This document shows positions 11,072-21,813 of a DNA stretch of 64,000 bases, piece after piece (the stretch's first letter is position 1; the number at the start of each line of letters is the position of its first letter). The DNA comes from Ilyonectria destructans (lineage: Eukaryota; Ascomycota; Sordariomycetes; Hypocreales; Nectriaceae). The translations under genes were made by a program, and so were the position numbers. The notes below the pieces were generated by a model. The model worked only from the letters and a program-made list of their open reading frames with translations, ran no database searches and was not told the origin of the DNA. Where the stretch lies: NCBI GenBank assembly GCA_020740775.1, contig JAHEWK010000005.1:2604001-2668000 (forward strand), read 5' to 3'.

Positions 11072-13678
11072 TTACAAAACATACACCTCCTCAGATGTAC
11101 TCGATCCACTCCCTGATCTTCTGGCTCTACTTTTTGATCTCCCTGATGTCCTTGATCTACTCCTCACTATCCTTGGCCCACTCCTTGATCTCCTTGAGTG
11201 GCTTACCTCCTCGCCTCTATCTTCTGACACACCTGGTTGGTCGTAAGAGCTGTGTCGCCCCTGGGGCCGAGGACCCACGTATTCATAAGACGGACCCCCT
11301 CGCTCATCGTATGAATTGTGGTATCCAGCGGGGGAAGACGGTCTATGAGGCGGGGGTGGTCGAAAGTCCGGCATCCTCAAGGCATTGTACGTAGTGCTGC
11401 TCTCGGTTCTTCTTCTGTGCCTGGGTTCGAAGCTTGGCCTTTCTACTCTCCAATGCCTCCCAGAAGCTGTTACTGAGGGCCGCCGACCTGGGTATTCGCC
11501 TTCTCCTATGATGACCGGGGGCGGTGGTGGCACAGTCTCGTACATGGGCGGTGGCGAGCTCGAGTCATCAGAACTACCTTCAGAACCCCCTCCTATCCCG
11601 GATTCTGTTGTCGGGCGGTGACGACGAGTGCGACGACGAGTTTGTCTGCGGCTTGGTCCCCCATGGCCACTGTATTTCTTTGTTCGCTTGATTGTGTCAA
11701 TCTGCGAGTACGGCATGGCATGCAGCAGGCTTTTTATTTCAGTTGGGAGAAGTTCATCATCGAGCCTTTGGCTCTTGTCGAAAATGTACCAGCAAAGCAA
11801 GCACGAAACCAGGAAGACCGGGATCACTGCGGCCGCAAACCACTTCGGGTCCGCTTCAAGGGAAGTCATACCAAAGATCGACTAGCAGAATTAGCAGAGG
11901 CAACCTTTGATTCGGTCAATCCAGGGGAATGAGCATACAGCTACAAATGCCATCGGGGTGAATAGGATGGCAACGAAAGTAAACCACAACATGACCCAGC
12001 TCATCCTCTCGTTGGCCACACTGAATTCCTAACACAGGTTAAGTTCACAGCGGATTTTCAGATATGTTGAAGTGCCTACTAAATCAAGCGAGGCCGTGAA
12101 CCTTTCAAGGAACATGTCAACCTGTTTTTCGAAGTCTTCCACTTCATCTCTCATTGACAAGAGGGTATACGCGGCCTGCTTCTTAGCATCTATAAGACCA
12201 GTACCTGCGTTGAGACTCCGACTTCTTATCGGACGTTGGTCGTTGTACTCAGAGAGCCTCTTCAGGACAGCTTTGTGCTGTAGGATATCGGGCAGACTGA
12301 AAGAAATCTGTATCAGGGCGTTATTCAAAAGAAATGATTTATCAGAGATCCCCCAAGTTGTCCGACCATTTGTCGAAAGCTTTGAGTGTCAATATGTTAT
12401 CTTCAGCCTAGTTTCATGGTAGGAGTTACGTACAGCGACGTTGTATAAATGTTCATAGAGTTTCAGGATACGATTGAAATCATTGAAGCAGAAATACAAG
12501 TATAGGTGTATGAGGAGCGGGTTGTTCTGGATAGCATCGGCGATGCCATCAGAGCTGAGTATGTTTTGCAGAATGGACGCAAAAGCCTCCGAGTCCCTCT
12601 TTCTGGGGCCCTTTCCAAACATCAAAACTATGAGGCCACTCAGATTTACCCTCGGGTCAGGTCGAAGAATGGACGTATCGGCACAGATCCAGGTCGCAAC
12701 CCTAGTGTTTGATTGAAAAAGGTGATCGTGTCCTTCGTACTAAGTCAGTTGAATCAAATCAAGGTTCGAGGCTGTCAAGTAATCTGGGGCTTCTCTTACG
12801 CCCTCGAAGTTTGCTGAAATTGGAAATCCGGTCCTCGCTGAGCAAATATTCGTTGTGATCGAGAGAGTCATGACGGCCACGATACTTGATGATGGACCAC
12901 ATATCTTCCGAATAATTCGTCGTGCGCTCTGGAATTTGACAATTCTCCGTTGTCACAAGGAGATTGACCATGCGATCGAGGAAGACAGCCTCGTCACCCC
13001 TATAGAGCAAGCTTTTGATGGAGCGGCTAATGCCATGAGATTCGTTGTGGCCCTCAATGATCCTAGTCAATGCCGATAAGCGTCAGCCTGCGTCAGCACG
13101 CCCATGCACGTACAGGATGGCTGGCCCTTGATATCCCAGCTTGTCGAATCTCTTCTTATCGCCATCGTGCAAACGAGGACGATGCAGGAAGTCTCTGAGC
13201 TCAAGACGAAGACATTTACCCCTCTGGTCACGCTGCTTCAGGTAGAGGACGGAGATCTGCGTCATTCTCTCAAAATGATCGAGCGAATGGACCAGATAAT
13301 GGAGGCGGGGTAGTGAGTGGTAAAGGTCGAATGCAGCCTGGATTTTCGGCGAGGTTCCCTGTTTACGGGGACTCAAACGGCCCTCGCTGTCTGAAGGTCT
13401 GGCCCACTTTTTCTCAGCCTTAACGGATATATAATATTCCAGTCAATTAATGCGAAGGCTTTAATTGGTACCTACATCTGAGTGCGTAGGAGTAAATAGG
13501 AGTATCCAGACGCCAGGAATCGAAAGCTAATTGTATTCCAGGATAGCCGGAGTCTCTTTTAAACTAGAGAAAGAGAATCCGATGCAGTCAAGTAGGGACG
13601 ATTCGTTATTGACGAATACACCCTGGCAGCCTTATCGAAGGCGTAGACAGAGTATAGGAGATAAAGGTGGAAAGGGCG
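11072..13678 (-). CDS. CorA-like two-TM membrane protein with RS-rich tail (5' end unresolved)
   Basis: Nine exons fit one frame: 13678-13622, 13563-13476, 13390-13114, 13062-12875, 12813-12800, 12739-12434, 12379-12080, 12028-11939 and 11881-11072. They give about 709 residues; the start codon must lie further upstream and I could not place it. The last third has the CorA layout: a coiled coil (MRDEVEDFEKQVDMFLERF), a first membrane helix ending in FVASIFGMT, and a second helix (FAAAVIPVFLVSCLLCWY). The usual GMN selectivity motif of Mg2+ channels is GMT here. The cytosolic tail of about 240 residues is rich in Pro, Ser and Arg with repeated SRS/RSRS. The N-terminal 450 residues match no domain I know. 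Ion transport is possible but not shown. Confidence 0.72.
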
Positions 13679-13828
13679 CTATCTCAGCAATTTACAAAAC
13701 AAGCCCAGAACTGAAACGGCTATAAGATCATTGGCCAGTGCATTCGTGCAAGCTAGAAAGGTCTCAACCCTGACATGAACGACAGACGCCGCATTTGATG
13801 CACTTGATAGATCAGATGTAAAGATGAG

Positions 13829-14253
13829 TTGGGAAATATCGTCCAAGCAGAGGGGCCTTTCTCCCTATCCGTCTCTGAATACACCCACCTCGTTCCGATC
13901 ACCGTTTCTGGGAGCCCCCCGACAATTAGCTACTTTTCCCTGGCTATGGAGACGATGACGTATGTCAAGCAAGGTAAGATCCATTGTCAAGCCTGGGTCG
14001 GCGGTCTGTTTTCCCTTCCATTCATAGCTTCTAGACGAGCTCAAGAGCTGCCAGAGAAGTGGAAGTCCGACCTTACGCATTCAAATATATCAATCTCCTG
14101 GAAGAACTTGAGAAGATGCAGAAGCAGCTCCAGGAAAAACAGTGCCGACACGAAGAGGCTGAAAAATGTGCGAGCGCATCACGGCTATTGAGACTCCACA
14201 AATATCTTGAGACGTGCCATTCACTCGGTCTTGCTAAACTTCTCGCGATGTAG
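13829..14253 (+). pseudogene. possible degenerate coding fragment with a coiled-coil C-terminus
   Basis: One plus-strand frame (about 14059-14253) reads like real protein: FKYINLLEELEKMQKQLQEK, then a charged stretch, then SRLLRLHKYLETCHSLGLAK and a stop at 14251-14253. An adjacent frame carries ELPEKWKSDL immediately upstream, so the two halves are out of frame. A good 57-base intron (GTAAGA at 13974 to CATAG) lies just before it. Either this is a broken copy of a small coiled-coil protein or a short spliced gene whose first exon I cannot fix. I do not recognise the family. Confidence 0.35.
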
Positions 14254-14352
14254 TGCTGAATGACTCGTTGTTTATTCAATCACTGAGACGAATGTATTAT
14301 CTTATTATCGTTTTCTCCATTGATGCCGTTGCTTGTTATAAATGTTGTTTCG

Positions 14353-15772
14353 TTAACGGGGCTTCGAAACCCGCACCACCGTCTCATTCTTGACCATAAT
14401 TCCACCGAAGTTTGAGCCAAACTCCGCGGCGCCAGCACCACGTGTTCCAGTGACAGTCGAGGTATTCCCGCGGTATCGATCGAGTGCGTGGCTCTCAAAG
14501 TCGGATACCGAGCCGCGGCCGCCGTCTTCGGAATCGGCGAGCTGGTGCGTCGAGCTGGATTCGTCGTTGGCGGCCGACTTGGGGATTGTTGAGAGGCGAA
14601 TCGACTGCTTGGCCTGACTGCGACTGTAGTTGTGCCCGTAGCTGTCTGAGCTTGCGCCAGTCCTCGACGCCGGGTTGGCGCAAGTGAAGAGATAGATGCA
14701 GGCGGGTCGGACGGTAGGGAGGCAAGCTGCACAGCAATGTTGGTTAATAGCAATCACACGGATGTTTGAGGGCCAGACGTACCTGACACGGTGACGAGGT
14801 TCACCTCCACTGTTGCCCAAACGACAATAGGGCATATGTTCCAGGTTAGATCTACCGATGTGGCGTCAAATTGCGTGGCGGCAACAATAACCACTATGGC
14901 GGCCGCACAGATGCTTTGTTCCATCAGTGAATAAATCAACACATATCGTCTGCTCCTCTTGGTGTCACTTACAAGAAACCAAACATAAACATGACCATGA
15001 TGCCATACTTTTGCAGGGAAGGGAGCTGCAACTTTCCAATTTGCACGATCGGCACGATCAAGATGGCGATATCGATAAAAGCGTGGACCAAGGTAGTTCC
15101 AAAGAAGAACTTCTTATCTTCGATTTCGCATTTTCCGCCGGCAGAGGAATCCCAGAAAGCTTGAACGGGAACACAGTGGAATATACCCATAAATATCTAG
15201 CAACAGTCAGTTTCATCTTGTCCTTCTATTGAAGCCATGCAAGATACCTACTCGGAAGGTAATCCAGACTATAGAGCATCCAAATAGAATCTGGATTGGG
15301 AGTCTAATGTTGGTGACATGGAACATGCGCCAGTATAAGCTCAAAATAGAGAGTTTGGCGAAAAAGAGGGCGAATGCGTACACCAGCTCGGCCACGAAGA
15401 GCAGGAGCTTGCTTTCGAAGAGTATTTCTTCGATGGGCGGGCTTTTGATATCCTGGATGTGAAGTCCAAGGCCTTTGCGAAGCCCTTGCCACCTGCGTTA
15501 GCGTCCTGATCGGTCGGTTTGAGAACGGAAACCTACAATAAGGAATGATGACTATCCAAGCAATTGCCATGGCCTAATGGGTTAGCAATGGCGTCGCTGA
15601 CCAAGGAGGAGTGGCAACGGCAACCTACATAACAGCATAGTGCAAAGTAGTCATCCCAAGACAGGGGAATCCTCTTGAGCCTACGACTCAGAAGGCGAAG
15701 TATCATGACGATTGTCGCTGCGGCAAATGTGATGAAAACCACCGCCTGAATATCAGTCTGCTTGGACTCCAT
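14353..15772 (-). CDS. PTH11/rhodopsin-like seven-helix membrane protein (no CFEM)
   Basis: Six exons (15772-15629, 15573-15533, 15492-15252, 15196-14973, 14913-14783, 14726-14353) join to 384 residues with introns of 40-59 bases. The order of hydrophobic segments and the motifs WDDYFALCCY, KCEIEDKKFFFG and SACLPTVRP are typical of the fungal 'rhodopsin domain' family that includes the Magnaporthe receptor Pth11. The cysteine-rich CFEM domain that some members carry at the N-terminus is absent. The C-terminal 115 residues are a polar, Ser/Gly-rich cytosolic tail. These proteins are thought to act as plasma-membrane sensors; the ligand is unknown. The 40-base second intron is unusually short, but the flanking frames require it. 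Confidence 0.83.
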
Positions 15773-17828
15773 CTTGGTCGAACTCGTCTCGAGTCAATGG
15801 CAATAAGATGCACCGCCCAAGCCAGACTTGGAACTAGGGAAGCCACATCAACGAGATGAAAGAGATGGTACAGGGGCCAAAGGGGGGAGATCAAACTGAT
15901 TATGTACAATCATACAGCAGGATCTCGAGAAAAAGTGCCGGGTTTGTTCTGGGGAAGATCAAGGTCGCTGCCCGGGGAGCACAGATTGCGCCCTAAGAAA
16001 GGAGGATAGAGAGCATGGCGATCCCTATATTTCTGACGGTGTGAGTTGACGGTATCAGCCGGAGCTAAAAGTTCATAAGAGCGAGCGGGTGACGTTCTGT
16101 AACGCGACTGATGTAGATCTCGAACTAAGACGAAAGCATACTACGCAGTATAGCGGAATCTTCCGTTCACTGCCGATTGTGTGGTGGATTCGACCAGACC
16201 TTGGATGTTGCGTCTTCCCCGGCAGCCCCTGACGCTAGCTAGAGCCGCTAAATCTCACCATGTCACCCTCACCCCGGATTACCGGCGTCTTGGGGGAAGT
16301 TAAGCTTTCTGTTTGGCAGGGGTTGAAATACAATATCAAGGGCTTCGTCACTCGTCGCCGTTTCCCTACCGCGTGCGCACTCACAGATCCGCCGTCCGAG
16401 GGCTGGGTTGTGTTGGTTATTGGCCAGCCCCCACATTCTTCCTCAAGCACGCGAACTGCGACGTCGCACGAGTCATGGCCAGCCAAGCCGCCAATAGGGA
16501 TTTGCCCGTGTCGTGCTACCTCCAGGGGCTGATGACGTTAAACTCTAGTTGGTTTTCTTCTCCAAGAGCTTGCATTCCACTTGCTGAAAATGCTCCGAGG
16601 CAAGCGCGCATATGTTCTTCTCATTTTGATATTGCACACAATAGGTCTCAAATAGACGTGGAGGTGGAGCCGGTTTGCCTTTGGGAACCACCACCGAAAT
16701 GCCAGACTGGACGGTTTGGCAAAGGAGACAAAGCTTGGTAGAAAACATAGAAGAGAAGCACGGCAACCAAATACCGCTGACGCCTTGCCGGTGTCCACTT
16801 TCGCATTCATTTTCGGTTTCGCCAAATCCGAGCAGAACGTTGCTGCTTGCTCGGCAGTTAATAGTGACACGCCGCCCCACAGTTCCGGGGGAGCTAAGCG
16901 TTTTAGGAAGTTCGTCTATGGTATCGATATTCACTATGGCTGAGCTAGGCCACGTCGCACTAGTTTAGTCAGTGACAGGCGGTGGGCGATATGTTGAGGC
17001 CCAACTAGGCCTCAAGGTATAATACCAAGAGATATTTAAGTCTACTAGCTACTCTACCCGGTCTCTCGTACTGGGAGTTTTACCATCCAAGAGATTTAAA
17101 TGGCTAGAGAATACATATAAAAATAAGCTAGGTCAATTCTATAAGTAAAGGCTCTCCTCCCTATATATTATTAACCTTGGAATACATTCCCTTCCCTCAT
17201 AGACTTCTGCCTTGACAGGACGCTACCTGACTCGTTCAGTCTCGGTCTAACCTGATACAAATGTAGGCTTCGACCCCGGGGATCATTAGCCTCTCAGGTG
17301 GCATAGGTGAGGCTTCAACCAACAGATCTAGAATGCGGGGATCAGCAAGTTGGTTACTACTATTACACTAGTGGAGCGGCTACTCAGCGCCACTCACTTC
17401 CAATTTAGTACGAGGGCCCGGAACGGAGGGACAGCTGCCGTCCTCGTTGGAAATGGCATCAGCTCCGAACTACTACCTGGTCATAGCACAAGCTTTCGTT
17501 CCAGCCCAATCGATGTTACTCAAACCCGGCTGGTGTTCGGAGGAATAACGCCGCGCAACGCAGATCGCCACACCTTCTCAAAACAAGGGAGACGCAGGTG
17601 TACTGCAACGCTTGAAAGCGGAGAAGAATATGCAGCACCGTACATAGTGTCGTACAGCCTCGGAAGTGATTCGCTCACCCCTTGAAACAATAGGCTGGAG
17701 AGGGGAAGCTAGGGTGGAGAATGGGTATAAGAGCCTGGGAATGCGGCAACTAAGACTACGCACCAGACACAAGTCGTAGAACACCAACCGACAAACCTAA
17801 TTTCTGAGACCGGCAAATATCAAGCACC
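15773..17828. other. intergenic, part AT-rich
   Basis: No supportable gene. The stretch 17000-17180 is markedly AT-rich with many TA dinucleotides, unlike the flanks, and may be the remains of a mutated repeat. The rest should include the promoters of the flanking genes, which diverge from here. Confidence 0.5.
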
Positions 17829-19811
17829 ATGGGCGTGTACACTAAGCTCGCCGAGAACATCGATGAGGTTGACATTATCATTGCCGGAGGTAGGCTGCCC
17901 ATCTTTTTCTGCATCGGAGTGAATAACGGCGCTAAACATTACCACGCTCAACAGGTGGTGCGGCGGCATGTGTCGTCGCTGGGCGTCTAGCAGAAGCCGA
18001 CCCTGCGCTGTCGATCCTAGTCATCGAAGGAGGCCAGGACAACCGTGGCGTCCAGAACATCGAGAATCCTGTCTTCTTCTTGGACCACCTGTTGCCCACT
18101 AGCAAGACGACCATATTCTACAAGGGTAACAAAGCAGATCAGCTTGCCGGCCGCGAGGCCATTGTTGCCTGCGGTGGAACTCTTGGCGGCGGCTCGTCGA
18201 TTAATTTTATGATGTATACGCGTGGCCAACGTTCGGATTTTGACTCTTGGAACACGCCCGGGTGGTCCTCCGACGAGCTTGTTCCTTTCTTGAAAAAGGT
18301 ACAGTGCTTTATCATTTTTATGGAACGCGTATTTGAACTAATCGACTCTAAGATTGAGACATTCCATGGACAAACCAATCCCGAAGTTCACGGCTCTGAC
18401 GGACCTGTCCACATCAGCAGCGGTACATTTCGCTCCACCAACTCGGAAAGCGACTTTATCCAAGCCGCGTCCCAGGTTGGCTGGCCTGAGCTCGATGATC
18501 TGCAGGCGCTGGACGCCAACAACGGTTTCCAGCGTTGGTACCGCTCTGTTTCACCCGAGGGCAGGCGACAAGATGCTGCGACAGCGTATCTTCACGCCAA
18601 GCTAAATGGAGACAAGTACCCCAACCTCCATGTCCTCGTCGAGTCAAAGGTCGTTCGTGTGCTCCTTGATGACGAGAAGCGGGCTGTTGGTGTTGAGTAC
18701 ACCCCCAACCCTGCCTTCCAAGTCGGGACTGGCATCACTCAACACCCAAAGTTGACTGTTAAGGCTCGCAAGCTTGTGGTGGTCTCATGTGGTGCTTTGG
18801 GCACGCCGCTTGTGCTAGAAAGGTCAGGTCTCGGTGATCCCAAGATCCTCGAAAAGGCGGATGTCCCCGTACAGGTCGACCTTCCTGGAGTCGGACACAG
18901 CTATGAAGACCATCAACTCGTTCTCTACCCATACCAGACGAACCTTCAGCCCCATGAGACAATTGATAGGGTCCTCAGGAACCCGGATAAACGTCAAGAG
19001 TTGATTGACTCCAAGGATCCAGTCTTAGGCTGGAACTCCATTGACGTTTCGTCCAAGCTCCGGCCCACAGATGCTGACGTCGCTGCTCTTGGACCTGAAT
19101 TCCAGAGATCGTGGGACAAGGATTTCAAGAACACCCCTGACCGACCCATCATGCTAATGGGACTTGTGTCATGGTAAGTGACGCGACGTACAAAGTTACG
19201 AATGACAGCTGACAACGCACAGTTTCTTGGGAGACCCGTCAGCGGTCCCGGAGGGTCAGTATGTCACTGTTGGCAACTACACTGCCTACCCCTACTCGCG
19301 TGGTCATATACACATCACAGGTTCTGGAGTCAACGATCCGATAGACTTTGACGTGGGATTCCTCAGTGATGAAAATGATATCGACCTCAAGAAGCAAGTT
19401 TGGGCGTACAAGAAGTCCCGCGAAATCATGCGGCGTACCGCAATGTATCGTGGTGAGCTTGCTATCGGCCACCCAGCGTGGCCCGCTGGCTCAAAGGCCG
19501 CATCTGTTGACCTTGAGGGGCCTCTCAGCAACATCAAGGATCTGCAGTACTCGGCTGAAGACGACAAGGCTATCGAGCAATGGATCCGCGAGCATGTGGA
19601 AACTACCTGGCACTCAATCGCCACGTGTAAGATGGCTCCTCGTGAAAAGAATGGTGCCGTAGACGAACGCCTGAATGTCTGGGGCACCACGGGTCTGAAG
19701 CTAGCCGACTTGAGTATTGCACCTGGAAATGTTGGAGGAAACACGAATAACACGGCTATGCTGATTGGTGAGAAGGCCGCAGATATTATCATCAAGGATC
19801 TTGGTCTTTGA
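17829..19811 (+). CDS. GMC oxidoreductase, alcohol (methanol) oxidase-like
   Basis: Four exons, 17829-17889, 17955-18298, 18353-19173 and 19223-19811, give 604 residues. The FAD-binding start DIIIAGGGAAACVVAGRL lies at about residues 15-32, and the GMC signature around CGGTLGGGSSINFMMYTRG follows at about 120. Near the C-terminus, WHSIATCKM (His539) and GGNTNNTA (about 580-587) provide the His and Asn of the GMC active site. The wording closely matches fungal alcohol oxidases, which oxidise short primary alcohols with O2 to aldehyde and H2O2, usually in peroxisomes. The C-terminus (KDLGL) is not a canonical PTS1. The second intron (18299-18352) is 54 bases and keeps frame, so naive translation would add 18 residues. 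Confidence 0.88.
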
Positions 19812-19984
19812 TTGCACACCTAGAAATACGGGTCCCGGCAATGCTTGATAATTTATAACTGAATAGACTTGATGCTCATCTTATGTTATCCGAAAGCGCC
19901 GTGAATAAACTGCACATAGGGACTTGTTGAAAGTACCACCCAGAATAAAGTGATGAAAGCATACTCACTTTAAAAAGTGAGGGC

Positions 19985-19989
19985 AAAAA
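19985..19989 (-). terminator. T-run, likely Pol III terminator of tRNA-Cys
   Basis: On the minus strand five T residues follow the tRNA 3' end after about 10 bases. Confidence 0.5.
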
Positions 19990-19999
19990 GTAATCAATC

Positions 20000-20072
20000 A
20001 GGTCCGAGCGTGGATCGAACACGCGACCTAGGGATCTGCAATCCCTCGCTCGTACCACTGAGCTATCGAACC
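20000..20072 (-). tRNA. tRNA-Cys (anticodon GCA)
   Basis: On the minus strand the cloverleaf is complete. The acceptor stem pairs GGTTCGA with TCGGACC. The D arm is GCTC/GAGC. The anticodon stem is AGGGA/TCCCT with loop TTGCAGA and anticodon GCA. The T arm is GCGTG-TTCGATC-CACGC, and no intron is present. It lies about 190 bases downstream of the alcohol oxidase stop, on the opposite strand. Confidence 0.93.
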
Positions 20073-21813
20073 GTTTTGATGACAAATCGGATTTATAGTA
20101 AGCATTATAAAGCAGAGCGATGATCCACATGACGAATTGTCACTTTGTCGTACCAACTACTAACATGAAACCCGATACTTAATGTCACTAAATCAACTCT
20201 ATTTGTATTTATTTTACGCTATTTATTTGAATAATGAATGGACCTGTACCACCCTCAAATAATACGGAGTTTGAACGTTTACAAGTCCAGCTGGAAGTCT
20301 AAGCTGCTAGCTTGTCCAGATACTTTGCCCCAGAGGGCCGGGAGGAAAGATCCCGTCGGGATAGACTGTGCTGATAGACATCTCTGCCCGCAGAGGCCTT
20401 CATTTTCTACCAAATATTCACAATTAGAGTTTTGTATTGGGTTTGGATCCACAAATGTTTATTGTTCCAGCTCAAGGCCCACAGTGAAGATGAAACTGTA
20501 TAGGGTTTTCCCACGCTGGCGTATGTGCCAAGTTGCTTGATGGGTTGCAAGACACGTGCTCCTGATGATCTTACACAGCCAGATAAATAATTCACCCGGC
20601 GCCCAGCATCCGAATATAGATGAATTCTGAAAAGGTGTTTTTGGGGTCAGAGAAGTACCAAATCTGGCGCGAATCCGAGCAAAACGAGTGGGTATCCCAA
20701 GATGGTTGGCTAAGAACATCACCAAAGGCTTCAATGATGTTGGTAAAGTTGAAGTCATTCCTCCTTGAAACCTCGGCCAAGGAAGTACTCTCGTGATCTT
20801 TGAAAGGACGGTAATTCTTTGCATAGGTTGATGATACATGGGTCGGCCCGAGATAGACTCGTGCGGATTGACTCCGGGTTCTGGATACCGATGACGTTGA
20901 CTTTGGTAGAGGACAAGAGGATTCAAGAGCCAGGCAATATGAAGGATAAGAACGAAAATAAGTTCTCGCACGATACGTTTCCAAGATAACATAGCGGAAT
21001 GAGATTGGAATGCAATACGTTGGAGGAACGAAAGCCCTTGGAGCGGTAGTGGTTAGATCGCTTCTATCGTCAATATTTCCTAAATACACACGCCTTTGCT
21101 CATATTCTAGATAATTGGGTTGTTCTTTGCTAGTTCCATAGACTAGGCGCATTGTTTAGAGGATGTCTGAGTTAAAAGTAGGGACTGGGACAAGGAGCTA
21201 CGGAGAACCGTAATGATCAGCTCCCTTAATGGAGGCAGCCATCGACAAAGGGTACTCTGCATTTGCATCACGGGCGATCTACAAACGGGCGATGCCCCTT
21301 TCGTGAAGTCTAGCGACAAGAAAGTCAATGGTTTCATCGTAGCGGGACACAAAGATCGAGCTCTCGCTAGATATAGCGGACGGCTTCAGTTCTGTGATCG
21401 AACAGTGGAACTGCGGCCCCATTATTCTTGTCAATAAGACACCAAATGTAGAATGAACACAGGCCACTCTGCGATACCACTCCTCTGTCAAGATGGGGCT
21501 AAGATCTTTCTGAGTGCTGTATGGTCGGTGTATGTACGCACCCATGAAAGATAGAAGTCCTCATCTGGATTTGTACGTTGGGCCGGATTGCTTGCTCAGA
21601 GGCCCTTGCCCAGACGCACCCGGCCTTACTATTTTGAGCCTCGTCCTTACACAAATAGCAGGACGTCATCATACTGCCGAGTTACTGGCTTGAGATATTT
21701 CACTTCGGGTCATCAAGTTATTACTAGACTCGATCCAAGCTCATCACATAATGCCCCGTCAATAGCTGGCATCAAACTCCAACCATAGCATAACTGGTCC
21801 TCGAGTTTCCTCA
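20073..21813. other. intergenic with uncertain ORFs
   Basis: Two overlapping minus-strand frames are open for 177 and 186 codons (20459-20992 and 20592-21152). The first begins with a hydrophobic segment (ELIFVLILHIAWLLNPLVL), but neither has a domain I recognise, and they contradict each other over most of their length. I do not call a gene. Confidence 0.35.

Noticed and set aside
20459..21152. Two overlapping minus-strand ORFs of 177 and 186 codons
   Set aside because: No domain, no splice logic, and each excludes the other over most of its length.
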